From assembly GCF_042655485.1 (NCBI RefSeq), contig NZ_JBHSMC010000029.1, positions 124,001-188,000 on the forward strand: a DNA stretch of 64,000 nt, given 5' to 3'. The notes below the pieces were generated by a model that searched no databases, was not told the DNA's origin, and worked only from the letters and a program-made list of their open reading frames with translations. This DNA is from Lederbergia graminis. GTDB lineage: Bacteria > Bacillota > Bacilli > Bacillales > Bacillaceae_C. Positions 55,074 through 63,626 of the stretch are shown in pieces (position 1 is the first letter of the stretch; every line of letters starts with the position of its first letter). The translations under genes and the position numbers were made by a program.

Positions 55074-56138
55074 TTATTTATTTTCTACTTTTAGTCTAAC
55101 TGGAACAAATATTCTTTTTGGATTATAGCCCCCATCGATTTGTTCTACTAATAAATTAATTGTTTGTTTGCTACATTCATCTATATCTTGTTCAATATAG
55201 GAGGATCCAATTATTCCAGGTGAATCAAAAGATATTAGCTCGATATGTCGATTACTTTCTTTATTAATTGCCTGAATAGCTTCATATGTGTAAATTGCTA
55301 ATTCAGCATTCATAACAAAAAGGGAAGTTATATTAGGGTTTTCCATTAAAAATTCCTTTATAATATCTGGAGTTTTATCAAAACAAATATTGTTAAAATT
55401 AAGAAATAACCAAAGCTTTTTGTTCACCATTATATCATTTTTTATAAAAGCGTCTTCAAAACCTTTCGTTCTTTCTTCTGTAACGGTATTCGTTATGATT
55501 GGTGATATTAATCCTATGTGTGTATGCCCTTTATCTAGTAAGTGTGAAATTGCTGTAAACGTTCCTTTTCTGTTATCTGAAGAAACACTATATGTACGTA
55601 TATTTTCAAGATACCTATCGACTAATACGAGTGGAAATTTATCTAATGTTAGGCGTAGAATTGCTTCATTATATGTTTCCTTCTCGGTCGGAAATATAAT
55701 CATTCCTTTTACACCAATTCCTTGAAACATTTCAATTGCATCTGCTTCTTCAAACTGTGATTCTCGAGTTATCTTAATTAATAGTTGGTATCCTTTCTGC
55801 GAAGTATACTTTTCTATGTAATTCACTAACTCTTGCTCTACTTTCGTTTTCATTGTAGGCAATATTAATCCAATAAGTCCGTTAGATTCCTGTCTATAAT
55901 GTTGTTGTGATTTTAATAAATCACTCTCTGCAACAAATGTACCTTTCCCTTTAATACGAACCACAATTCCTTCTTCTGCTAGTCCAGTAAGTGCATTTTT
56001 CGTTGTAATTTGACTTACATGAAACTCTTCCATTAACTCTTTTTCAGAGGGAACTCGATCTCCTAATCGCAATTTACCTGATTGAATCTGTTCTTTTATA
56101 ATATTTTGTATTTGTTGATATAATGGCTCCTTCTTCAT
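55074..56138 (-). CDS. GntR/LacI-type (AraR-like) transcriptional regulator
   Basis: The 354-residue protein has an N-terminal GntR winged helix (about 1-70: PLYQQIQNIIKEQIQSG... GDRVPSEKELMEEFHVS) and a LacI-like periplasmic-binding effector domain (about 90-350). This is the AraR architecture. It lies between the two binding-protein genes whose promoters carry the ATACTA-N4-TAGTAT sites, so I infer that it is the repressor of that regulon, relieved by an imported sugar. Its own promoter (56160-56200) has related half-sites (TAGTATATACTTAGTAT), suggesting autoregulation. ATG at 56138 follows GGAG. Confidence 0.88.
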   Translation of the reverse strand: MKKEPLYQQIQNIIKEQIQSGKLRLGDRVPSEKELMEEFHVSQITTKNALTGLAEEGIVVRIKGKGTFVAESDLLKSQQHYRQESNGLIGLILPTMKTKVEQELVNYIEKYTSQKGYQLLIKITRESQFEEADAIEMFQGIGVKGMIIFPTEKETYNEAILRLTLDKFPLVLVDRYLENIRTYSVSSDNRKGTFTAISHLLDKGHTHIGLISPIITNTVTEERTKGFEDAFIKNDIMVNKKLWLFLNFNNICFDKTPDIIKEFLMENPNITSLFVMNAELAIYTYEAIQAINKESNRHIELISFDSPGIIGSSYIEQDIDECSKQTINLLVEQIDGGYNPKRIFVPVRLKVENK

Positions 56139-56260
56139 TCTAAACACTCCATACCTAATATATTTAATACTAAGTATATACTATTTATAATATAAAAGAA
56201 AAATAAAACCATTTTAGTAAGATTATTAATTTCCGGGACGCACTAAAAAATATAATAAAA

Positions 56261-56290
56261 AAGTGGAGAAAACAGTCGTTTTCTCCACTT
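56261..56290. terminator. Terminator of the right binding-protein gene
   Basis: AAGTGGAGAAAAC/GTTTTCTCCACTT stem with a T-rich tract on the minus strand, lying about 70 bp beyond the gene. A second small hairpin (GGGACTTATCGAACAGTCCC, 56312-56331) lies before it. Confidence 0.8.
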
Positions 56291-56360
56291 GGTTCATTTT
56301 GGGACTTATCGAACAGTCCCTGTTATTTAGTCTCCTTTCCAAGGAGGTTCAATTATTGTA

Positions 56361-57722
56361 TTACTCTAATGCTGCATTCATTTCTTCTTTTAGTTTTTCT
56401 ATTTCTGATGCTAGTTCCTTCATTGCGTTTTCTTCGATTTGATTTAAGATAGTTTTTGAGTCAATATTTTTATCTATCGCTTCATTTAACCCAGTAATGT
56501 AATGATGCCATCCAGTTCCATCTAGTGGAGTTAGGCGTCTAACTGGGATATTTGGATCAAGGGAGCTATAAAACTTATAATCTTGTTGTCCACCTAAGTA
56601 ATCATTTGTAAGCTCTTGATACCATGGCAAGGAAACGATGTGTGAATAAGAAGGCTGTACGGAATGTTCAACAAATGCTTTCCATGCATCTTCAGAAAGT
56701 ACCATCCACTCCATAAATGCCCAAGCTAACTCCTTATTCTCGCCTTGAGATGGCATAACAAAGGATGATCCACCCAAACCAACATTTACGTCTAAAGGCA
56801 TTCTTGTTGCTCTCCATTTTCCAGCTTGCTCAGGTAATACAGCTTCAATATCACGAGCTCCCCAACTTCCCATTGTTAATGAGGCAATTTTCCCTTGCTT
56901 CATTAATTGTTTACCTTCATCAGAACCTAAACCACTTAATTGCGGTGCCCAGCCTATTTGAATACCTTGTTTTACAATATCAACTAGTTCTGCCATTTTA
57001 TCATTATTTCTAGTCCAATTATAATTGGAATCAAAATAACCAATGGCGTCACCATATTGAACGGCTGGAAGGTCGCGCCAATCGTACATATAAATATCGT
57101 TTGCCGCTAATGTTTGAGCAGCATCTAATAAATTTTCGCTACTTTGTAAGAAATCGCCTAATTCTTCTGGATCACTAGGTAAACCCATCGCTTCATATAT
57201 ATCTTCACGGTAATAGAACACACCTGGTGTTACATCCCAAGGAAGACCTACTAATCTTTTACCATCGACTGATTTCCAGCGTTCCCAGTTATATTCTGAA
57301 ACATATTCACGATACTCCTGTGCATTATAAGGAGGCTGTAATAAATCTTCTAACAAGTCACTTGTTGAATATCTTGGGAATTGCCCTTGTTCAACTTGTG
57401 CTACATCAGGTGCTCCTGTACCTGCAGCAAGTGTTGTTTGTAACTGATCATGTAATGGACCAAATTCTAATCCGATTACATTTACTTTAATATTTGGATA
57501 ATCTTTATTAAACCCTTCTACCACTTTTTCATAAATATCAGGGGTCCATGTCCAGAAGCTAATCTCCCCTTCTAAACTAGAATCAATCTCAAATAATGGC
57601 TCTTCTTCTTTTTCATTATTTTTTCCATTATTAGAATTTCCACCTGCATCCTTCTTGGAACACGCAGCAAAAATAAGCACAAAAATTAACAACATCATAA
57701 ATGCTAATGTTTTTTTATTCAA
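56361..57722 (-). CDS. Orphan extracellular sugar-binding lipoprotein (right copy)
   Basis: The 453-residue lipoprotein has lipobox FAAC (Cys21) and a family 1 binding fold. It matches the left copy over nearly its full length; the last 35 residues are identical, with differences concentrated in the linker after the lipobox and in scattered surface positions. Synonymous sites differ a lot, so the duplication is not recent. TTG start at 57722 follows GGGGGGAAATGAA. It has no permease next to it. Confidence 0.92.
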   Translation of the reverse strand: MNKKTLAFMMLLIFVLIFAACSKKDAGGNSNNGKNNEKEEEPLFEIDSSLEGEISFWTWTPDIYEKVVEGFNKDYPNIKVNVIGLEFGPLHDQLQTTLAAGTGAPDVAQVEQGQFPRYSTSDLLEDLLQPPYNAQEYREYVSEYNWERWKSVDGKRLVGLPWDVTPGVFYYREDIYEAMGLPSDPEELGDFLQSSENLLDAAQTLAANDIYMYDWRDLPAVQYGDAIGYFDSNYNWTRNNDKMAELVDIVKQGIQIGWAPQLSGLGSDEGKQLMKQGKIASLTMGSWGARDIEAVLPEQAGKWRATRMPLDVNVGLGGSSFVMPSQGENKELAWAFMEWMVLSEDAWKAFVEHSVQPSYSHIVSLPWYQELTNDYLGGQQDYKFYSSLDPNIPVRRLTPLDGTGWHHYITGLNEAIDKNIDSKTILNQIEENAMKELASEIEKLKEEMNAALE

Positions 57723-57869
57723 TTCATTTCCCCCCTGTACATAAAATAGTAATCCTAAAATAGTTCGTTTTTTACCTTTTACAAACTAGTAGTTATCTTC
57801 ACCCCCAAGAAAAAATTTCATTTTTTTCAGTTCTCTGGAAGATACTATTACTATTTATGCCAACTGAAA

Positions 57870-57933
57870 TGTAAGTGCTTACAATTACATTATTACCTCG
57901 AGTCCTCCTAATTTCATATACTAAATATAGTAT
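57870..57933 (-). promoter_or_regulatory. cre-like site plus operator, right orphan binding protein
   Basis: TGTAAGTGCTTACA at 57870-57883 (near-perfect cre) and ATACTAAATATAGTAT at 57918-57933. The rest of the 432-bp gap (57723-58154) shows no other gene. Confidence 0.78.
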
Positions 57934-58096
57934 AAAAGTTCTGTAACTTAATATTAAATTTATTATATGACCTACTACTTACAACTTATATGTATGTAAA
58001 TAATCCTGCTGTCATCACCAAAATATTCCTAACACCATTTTAAATAAAAAAACATGATAATGAATATGTAGCCGACGCATTTTGGGGAAAAACAAA

Positions 58097-58138
58097 GAGC
58101 TATCCAATTAGTCAAATGAATGACTTATTGGATAGCTC
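58097..58138. terminator. Terminator of the isomerase gene
   Basis: GAGCTATCCAAT/ATTGGATAGCTC with an inner AGTCA/TGACT pair; it lies past the last gene of the kdg operon. Confidence 0.85.
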
Positions 58139-58154
58139 GGTTTATTCCATTTTG

Positions 58155-58919
58155 TTATTTCAAATATGGAAGTTTTTCCTTTAAGTAATTAAAGCTAATC
58201 TCAATACTTTCTAAAGGAGTTTTACGGCTTACATCTTGTTCTACAACCCACCACTCTACATTAGCTTCTTCACCAATGTTTAAGATTGCTTCAATATCCA
58301 CTCCACCAGTACCAAGTTCTGCAAAGAATTTCTCGTCATCTGTTGTCATATCTTTTAAATGTACTAGAGGTGTTCTACCGTCATAGCGCTTAATCCATTC
58401 AACTGGATTTTGACCAGCTTTTGTAAGCCAATATACATCAAATTCAGTATGTACATAATCGGCATTAACATCATCAAAAATTGCTTCCAATGCAGATCTT
58501 CCATCAGAAAGTGGTTCTAGTTCAAAATCATGATTATGATAGCAAAGAGTGATACCTTCTTTACGGCACGCTTCTCCAGCTTCATTTAAAAATGAGATGA
58601 GTGATTGATAGAACTCTTCTGACCTTTGTTCCTCCGTTAAATAAGGACATACGATATACTTACTGCCTAATATCTTTTGATCTTCAATTACTTTAGGAAG
58701 ATTGTTTTTCAACTCATCAAGTCCTACATGACTAGATGCTGCTTTCAAACCAAGTTCGTCTAGTAAAGCCCTTACTTTTTCAACAGGTAATCCACCGTAT
58801 CCTGCAAATTCAACACCATTATAACCAATTTCTGCAACTTTTCTTAATGTACCTTCAAAATCTTTATCTGCTTCTTCTCTTAAAGTAAACATTTGTACTG
58901 CTACAGGAATATTTGACAT
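58155..58919 (-). CDS. Xylose-isomerase-like TIM-barrel sugar isomerase/epimerase
   Basis: The 254-residue AP-endonuclease-2/IolE-type barrel has metal and active-site residues in CYHNHDFEL, TEFDVYWL and VHLKDM (Glu, His, Asp clusters) and WWVVEQDVS. It lies downstream of kdgK by 78 bp. The substrate is unknown; epimerisation of a keto-sugar or isomerisation of a uronate would fit its place. AAGGAGGAG precedes the ATG. Confidence 0.85.
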   Translation of the reverse strand: MSNIPVAVQMFTLREEADKDFEGTLRKVAEIGYNGVEFAGYGGLPVEKVRALLDELGLKAASSHVGLDELKNNLPKVIEDQKILGSKYIVCPYLTEEQRSEEFYQSLISFLNEAGEACRKEGITLCYHNHDFELEPLSDGRSALEAIFDDVNADYVHTEFDVYWLTKAGQNPVEWIKRYDGRTPLVHLKDMTTDDEKFFAELGTGGVDIEAILNIGEEANVEWWVVEQDVSRKTPLESIEISFNYLKEKLPYLK

Positions 58920-58997
58920 TATTTCTCCTCCTTGATGTAGAACATTTTTATAATGTAAATATATTTTACATCTTCAGTATGCACTATTTTCTTGTGT

Positions 58998-59990
58998 TTA
59001 TCTAGTAATAACTGACTCTCCATGCTCGATTGCAGTTAGTTCATTTAAAGTCGGTAGCCCTTCCCAATCACCTTTAAATTGAATCGCTAAGGCACCTAAT
59101 CTATTACCTCTTTCTAAGGCATTAGCAATCACAGATTTAATCTTTGTAGTATTATTTAGTTCCATATCGATATTTTGTAAATCTAATATAATAGATAAAC
59201 TTCCAGTGGCAAATGCATCACCAGCACCAACTGTGTCGACTATATTTTCCACAAAAACTCCCTTTTTATGAATCATATACTCTGATGTATATGCCATTGC
59301 ACCATCTGCACCGCATTTAAGTAAAATTAATCTCGGCCCCATATTAAGCAGTAATTCGCCATATTCATCAGTAGATTTTTTTCCGAATAGAAATTCACAT
59401 TCTTCTAACCCCGGCATAAAAATATCACATAAAGGAATCATTTTCTGAATGGTGCTTTTTGCCTCTTCTTCAGTCCAGAGTTTTCTACGAATATTAGGAT
59501 CAAACGAAATGGTCATATGGTTTCTCTTAGCTACTTTCATAGCTTCAATGATCATTTCAGCACTATCATTACTTAAAGCAGGCGTAATACCTGTTACATG
59601 TAAATGGCGAGTATTATGAAACCACTCTGGCTGTATATCATTTTTATTTAATTTACTTGCTGCAGATCCCTTTCGATAATAGTAAACGATTGGATCCTGC
59701 GAAGCTTTAAAGTCCTTAAAATAAATTGCTGTCGGTTCATTATCTGCAATGATACAATTTGAAACATCCACTTGCTCTCCTGCTAATGTTGCTAACAAAT
59801 ATTTACCAAAGGCATCGTCCCCTACTTTGCTTATCCATCTAACCTTTTTACCAAGTCTGGTAAGTCCGATAGCTACATTGGACTCTGCACCCGCAACTGA
59901 TTTAGTAAATAACGGTGAATATTGAATAGAACTATCATTTAGTGACTGAAATAAAATCATGCTTTCGCCAATTGTAACAACATCTACCAT
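58998..59990 (-). CDS. kdgK: 2-keto-3-deoxygluconate kinase (PfkB family)
   Basis: The 330-residue PfkB kinase has GESMILFQ near the N-terminus, GGVxSNVAI-type sugar site (AGAESNVAIGLTRLG) and the catalytic DTVGAGDAFATG. The companion KDPG aldolase suggests KDG as substrate, giving KDPG. Starts 3 bp after kdgA. Confidence 0.88.
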   Translation of the reverse strand: MVDVVTIGESMILFQSLNDSSIQYSPLFTKSVAGAESNVAIGLTRLGKKVRWISKVGDDAFGKYLLATLAGEQVDVSNCIIADNEPTAIYFKDFKASQDPIVYYYRKGSAASKLNKNDIQPEWFHNTRHLHVTGITPALSNDSAEMIIEAMKVAKRNHMTISFDPNIRRKLWTEEEAKSTIQKMIPLCDIFMPGLEECEFLFGKKSTDEYGELLLNMGPRLILLKCGADGAMAYTSEYMIHKKGVFVENIVDTVGAGDAFATGSLSIILDLQNIDMELNNTTKIKSVIANALERGNRLGALAIQFKGDWEGLPTLNELTAIEHGESVITR

Positions 59991-59993
59991 TCC

Positions 59994-60626
59994 CTATACA
60001 CCCTTTGCAGCAGTGACGTACTTTCTTGCTAATTCAGTTAGTGCTTTAAAGTTTTTATTTTCTAGCATATCCTTCTTCACTAAACTACCACCTAATCCAA
60101 CACCAACAATGTCTTGCTCTAAAAATTCATTTATATTATCGAGGTTTACTCCTCCTGTTGCTAGTATTGGAACATGAGATAGTGGTCCTTTTATCTCTTT
60201 AATATATTTAACTCCAAGTGTTCCGGCTGGGAACAACTTAACTACTTTTGCACCAGCTTTCACGGCTTTTACAATTTCGGTTGGGGTCATCACTCCTGGA
60301 ATGATATCTATTTCTTGTTCTATTGCTAATTTTACAACGTCCTCATCTAAATTCGGTGTAACGAGAAATTGTGCACCCGCATCAATTGCAGCTTGGGCCA
60401 TTTCCGTATCTAAAACGGTACCAGCACCAATGTATACATTTTCATTTTCAAATCGTTTTCGCCATTGTTGGATTATCTCCAAAACTCCTTCTGTATTCAT
60501 CGTTACCTCAATTAGGCGAATTCCACCTTCTACTAGAGCTTCTACTGTCGCTAAACTATCTTCCTGCTTAATTCCTCTTACGATTGCTACAATCTTTTCT
60601 TCTTTCACTAATTCTATTAGATTCAA
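59994..60626 (-). CDS. kdgA: KDPG/KHG aldolase
   Basis: The 210-residue class I aldolase splits 2-keto-3-deoxy-6-phosphogluconate to pyruvate and glyceraldehyde-3-phosphate. The Schiff-base lysine is in AKVVKLFPAG; an upstream GAGTVLD and the ATGGVNLDN block are typical. TTG start at 60626 follows GGAGGTG. First gene of the kdgA-kdgK-isomerase operon. Confidence 0.93.
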   Translation of the reverse strand: MNLIELVKEEKIVAIVRGIKQEDSLATVEALVEGGIRLIEVTMNTEGVLEIIQQWRKRFENENVYIGAGTVLDTEMAQAAIDAGAQFLVTPNLDEDVVKLAIEQEIDIIPGVMTPTEIVKAVKAGAKVVKLFPAGTLGVKYIKEIKGPLSHVPILATGGVNLDNINEFLEQDIVGVGLGGSLVKKDMLENKNFKALTELARKYVTAAKGV

Positions 60627-60676
60627 CTAGTATACACCTCCAAATAAAAATAATCGTACTGCATAAAAGCAACAAA

Positions 60677-60700
60677 AACAACCGCTTACACTATAGTATA
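60677..60700 (-). promoter_or_regulatory. Possible promoter and cre/operator remnant upstream of kdgA
   Basis: TGTAAGCGGTTGTT (minus strand) matches part of the cre consensus, next to ATACTATAGTGT, a half-site of the ATACTA operator. The match is partial, so this is a weak call. Confidence 0.35.
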
Positions 60701-60732
60701 TCAATATCGTCACTTACAATAAAATATTCGAT

Positions 60733-61449
60733 TTATGCATCGTCTATTATTATATAGATTGCTTTTAATGGTCCATGTACTCCTACAACTAAATTCATTT
60801 CAATGTCAGCACTATTGCTTGGACCAGAAATAATATTAATACATGATGGCTTCCTTCCTTGCTCTTCCAACCGTTTAATGTGTTGCATCGCTTGTGTCAT
60901 TCTAGGTACAATACTGCTCTTTGGAATGATAGCTACATGGATTTTAGGAAGTAAACTAACTGATCTAGCTTTTCCTTTGTCACTTAAGAGTACTACGGAA
61001 GCAGATTCAGCTAAAGTAATGTCTGAGAACGTTATTCCAATATCTGCTTTCTCTGCAAATTCGATATTTTTTTGTCCAATAGCAGGGTCCCATATATGAA
61101 CATCTAAACCTTTAAATATAGCTCCTTCAAAAAATAATGGAAGTCCAAATTCTTCTAATCGTTTATCATCCCAACTAACAATTGATTTACTTTGTAAATG
61201 TTCTAAAATGCGATCCAAAACAGATGGTAGTGTTTCGATTGACGCAAAAACTACTTCAGTATGAATTTTTTCAGCCTGTTCCTTTAATAATTCTATTAAT
61301 TGGTTTTCTGTTACATCTTTTAAGAGGTCTAGTTGTGGTTGATTTTTCCAAACTGGCTGTTCAATTTGTGTTCTTCTAGGACGTCCTAACTGTTTCGCAA
61401 TATTATCTAAAAAACTATCTTTATGGTGAATATTGGTGCTAGCTCTCAT
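60733..61449 (-). CDS. lutC: Lactate utilisation protein LutC
   Basis: The 238-residue LUD-domain protein ends with GVHGPLKAIYIIIDDA, and has ISFSDITLAESASVVLLSD-type conserved core. In B. subtilis LutABC oxidises L-lactate to pyruvate. ATG at 61449 follows AAAGG and overlaps the lutB stop by 11 bp. Third gene of the lutABC operon. Confidence 0.9.
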   Translation of the reverse strand: MRASTNIHHKDSFLDNIAKQLGRPRRTQIEQPVWKNQPQLDLLKDVTENQLIELLKEQAEKIHTEVVFASIETLPSVLDRILEHLQSKSIVSWDDKRLEEFGLPLFFEGAIFKGLDVHIWDPAIGQKNIEFAEKADIGITFSDITLAESASVVLLSDKGKARSVSLLPKIHVAIIPKSSIVPRMTQAMQHIKRLEEQGRKPSCINIISGPSNSADIEMNLVVGVHGPLKAIYIIIDDA

Positions 61450-62875
61450 GAAAGTCACTACCTTTCTCTCGTTGCTTAAACCAATCTCTGAATGTTTCTT
61501 TACTAGGTTCAGGGAAATCTCGAATATCTGTCCATGGTTTGATCGGTCCTGGTCCTTTCTTAATTTTTCCTTCTTTCACTAGTGGTCCCATGACAGTTGG
61601 TGCAACTTTTGAGCCCAATTGATAAAATAGTGGATTGCTAGCCGCTAAGGAAAACCCCTTCATTGCTAACTTTTCGCCAAAACTACTTCTTTCTTCTTCT
61701 TCCACCATGTTTCTTCGATGTTTTATGAGTAAATCGTGTAAAGGTATCTTTACCGGACAAGCTTCTGTACATGCCCCACATAGACTTGATGCAAATGGTA
61801 GTTCCTTATAGTCATCATAGCCTCCTAAAAGAGGTGAAAGGACGGCTCCTATTGGACCTGGATAAATAGAACCGTATGAGTGACCACCTATATGGCGATA
61901 AATTGGACAAACATTGATACATGCCGCACAACGTATACATTGGAGAGCCGATTGAAATTCCGTACCAAGTAATTTGGAACGTCCATTATCCACGATTACT
62001 AAATGAAACTCTTCCGGCCCATCAACCTCATCATTATCTCTTGGACCAGTTAAGCATGTAATATAACTTGTTAATTTTTGGCCAACAGCACTTCGGCAGA
62101 GCATGCTTACTAAAATATCAAGTTCTTCCCATGTAGGTACAATCCTCTCCATACCCATTACTGTAATTTGCGTTTTTGGTAGAGTAGTAACAAGTCTTGC
62201 ATTTCCCTCATTCGTTACTAATGTTATTGCTCCTGATTCTGCCACTGCAAAATTACATCCAGTAATACCAATATCTGCTTCAAAAAATTCATTCCGTAAT
62301 TGTTCTCTTGCAAATAGAGCTAACTCTTCTGGTTTGGATGACTTCGTATATCCTTTTTTATCTTTGAATGTATCTCTAATTTGCTCCTTATTTTTATGTA
62401 ATGCTGGAGCCACTATGTGAGATGGTGGGTCATGGTTATCCAATTGCAAAATATATTCCCCTAAATCTGACTCGATTACTTTACATCCAACAACCTCAAG
62501 CGCTTGGTTTAAGCTTATCTCCTCTGTTACCATAGATTTAGATTTTATTATTTTTTTAGCCTGTTTTTCTTTTACAATATTAGTAATGTAATTATTTGCA
62601 TCCTCACCAGTAGAAGCAAAGTAGACATGCCCACCTTCAGAAACAACATTATTTGCAAGCTGTTCTAAATAATAATCGATGTTTTCCAATGTATGTTTTC
62701 GGATTTCCTCTGCTAAATCTCGCCATTCTTCCCAATTTCCTATCTCGATTTCGGCATCGTGTTTTCTATTTTTCAATCGCTCTTGTGCAGAAACCATTGC
62801 AGATCTTAAAAACCCATCATGAATACCTTTATCTACACGCTGAAAGAAGTCTTTATCACTAATTTTCATTGGCAT
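61439..62875 (-). CDS. lutB: Lactate utilisation iron-sulfur protein LutB
   Basis: The 478-residue protein has a LUD domain (about 65-300) and a C-terminal ferredoxin-like domain with two 4Fe-4S motifs, CIRCAACINVCP and CGACTEACP. It is the electron-transfer subunit of LutABC. It starts 2 bp after lutA. Confidence 0.95.
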   Translation of the reverse strand: MPMKISDKDFFQRVDKGIHDGFLRSAMVSAQERLKNRKHDAEIEIGNWEEWRDLAEEIRKHTLENIDYYLEQLANNVVSEGGHVYFASTGEDANNYITNIVKEKQAKKIIKSKSMVTEEISLNQALEVVGCKVIESDLGEYILQLDNHDPPSHIVAPALHKNKEQIRDTFKDKKGYTKSSKPEELALFAREQLRNEFFEADIGITGCNFAVAESGAITLVTNEGNARLVTTLPKTQITVMGMERIVPTWEELDILVSMLCRSAVGQKLTSYITCLTGPRDNDEVDGPEEFHLVIVDNGRSKLLGTEFQSALQCIRCAACINVCPIYRHIGGHSYGSIYPGPIGAVLSPLLGGYDDYKELPFASSLCGACTEACPVKIPLHDLLIKHRRNMVEEEERSSFGEKLAMKGFSLAASNPLFYQLGSKVAPTVMGPLVKEGKIKKGPGPIKPWTDIRDFPEPSKETFRDWFKQREKGSDFHES

Positions 62876-62877
62876 TT

Positions 62878-63606
62878 TTATTCACCACTTTTTGTACTAT
62901 TAAGAATTTGAGCAATATGCATCACTTTAAACTGTTTCCCAATCCGATCCTTTCTGCCAGCGATATTCATCAAACAGCCACAATCAGAACCAACTAATAC
63001 ATCCGCACCAGTTTCTTCAATATGACTTATTTTTTCATCTACCATTTGTTCTGAAATCGGAACCATTTTTACAGAGAAGGTACCCCCGAATCCACAACAA
63101 ATCTCTTTATTTGGGAGTTCGACAAATTCTAATCCTTGCACTTGCTCCAGCAATTTAATAGGAGCTTCCTTAACACCTAGCAATCTCGTCATATGGCAGG
63201 AACAATGATATGTTACTTTCTCTGGAAAATTCGCACCCACATCTTGAATTTGGAGTACATCATGAAGAAATTGTGTAAATTCATATGTTTTATCCGCGAG
63301 CTTCTGCGCTTTTATACGCCAATCTTCTTCATCTTGAAATAAATGGACATATTCATGAACCATTAATACACAAGATCCCGACGGCGAAACAACATAATCA
63401 GCTTCCAAAAATGTGTTAATCATGTGCTTTGCTACTGCTTTAGTATTTTGATGGTAACCACTATTATAAGCAGGTTGACCACAACATGTTTGCGCAGTTG
63501 GAAAATCAACTTCACATCCATATCGCTCTAAAATCTCCACTACATCTTTACCCACTTGGGGATAAAAAACATCTGCCAAACAAGTGATAAAAAGAGAAAC
63601 CTTCAC
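62878..63606 (-). CDS. lutA: Lactate utilisation protein LutA
   Basis: The 242-residue protein has two CCG domains (CCGQPAYNSGYH and CCGFGGTFSVKM) and the preceding CHMTRLLG, typical of the GlpC/LutA/HdrB iron-sulfur binding family. First gene of lutABC; it starts 20 bp after the DeoR-family gene. Confidence 0.95.
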   Translation of the reverse strand: MKVSLFITCLADVFYPQVGKDVVEILERYGCEVDFPTAQTCCGQPAYNSGYHQNTKAVAKHMINTFLEADYVVSPSGSCVLMVHEYVHLFQDEEDWRIKAQKLADKTYEFTQFLHDVLQIQDVGANFPEKVTYHCSCHMTRLLGVKEAPIKLLEQVQGLEFVELPNKEICCGFGGTFSVKMVPISEQMVDEKISHIEETGADVLVGSDCGCLMNIAGRKDRIGKQFKVMHIAQILNSTKSGE

Positions 63607-63626
63607 ACCATCCCCGCTTTCATCAT

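Noticed and set aside
43151..58154. Integrated prophage or transposon as source of the glycan region
   Set aside because: No integrase, transposase, att-like direct repeat or phage gene was found; base composition looks similar to flanking genes.
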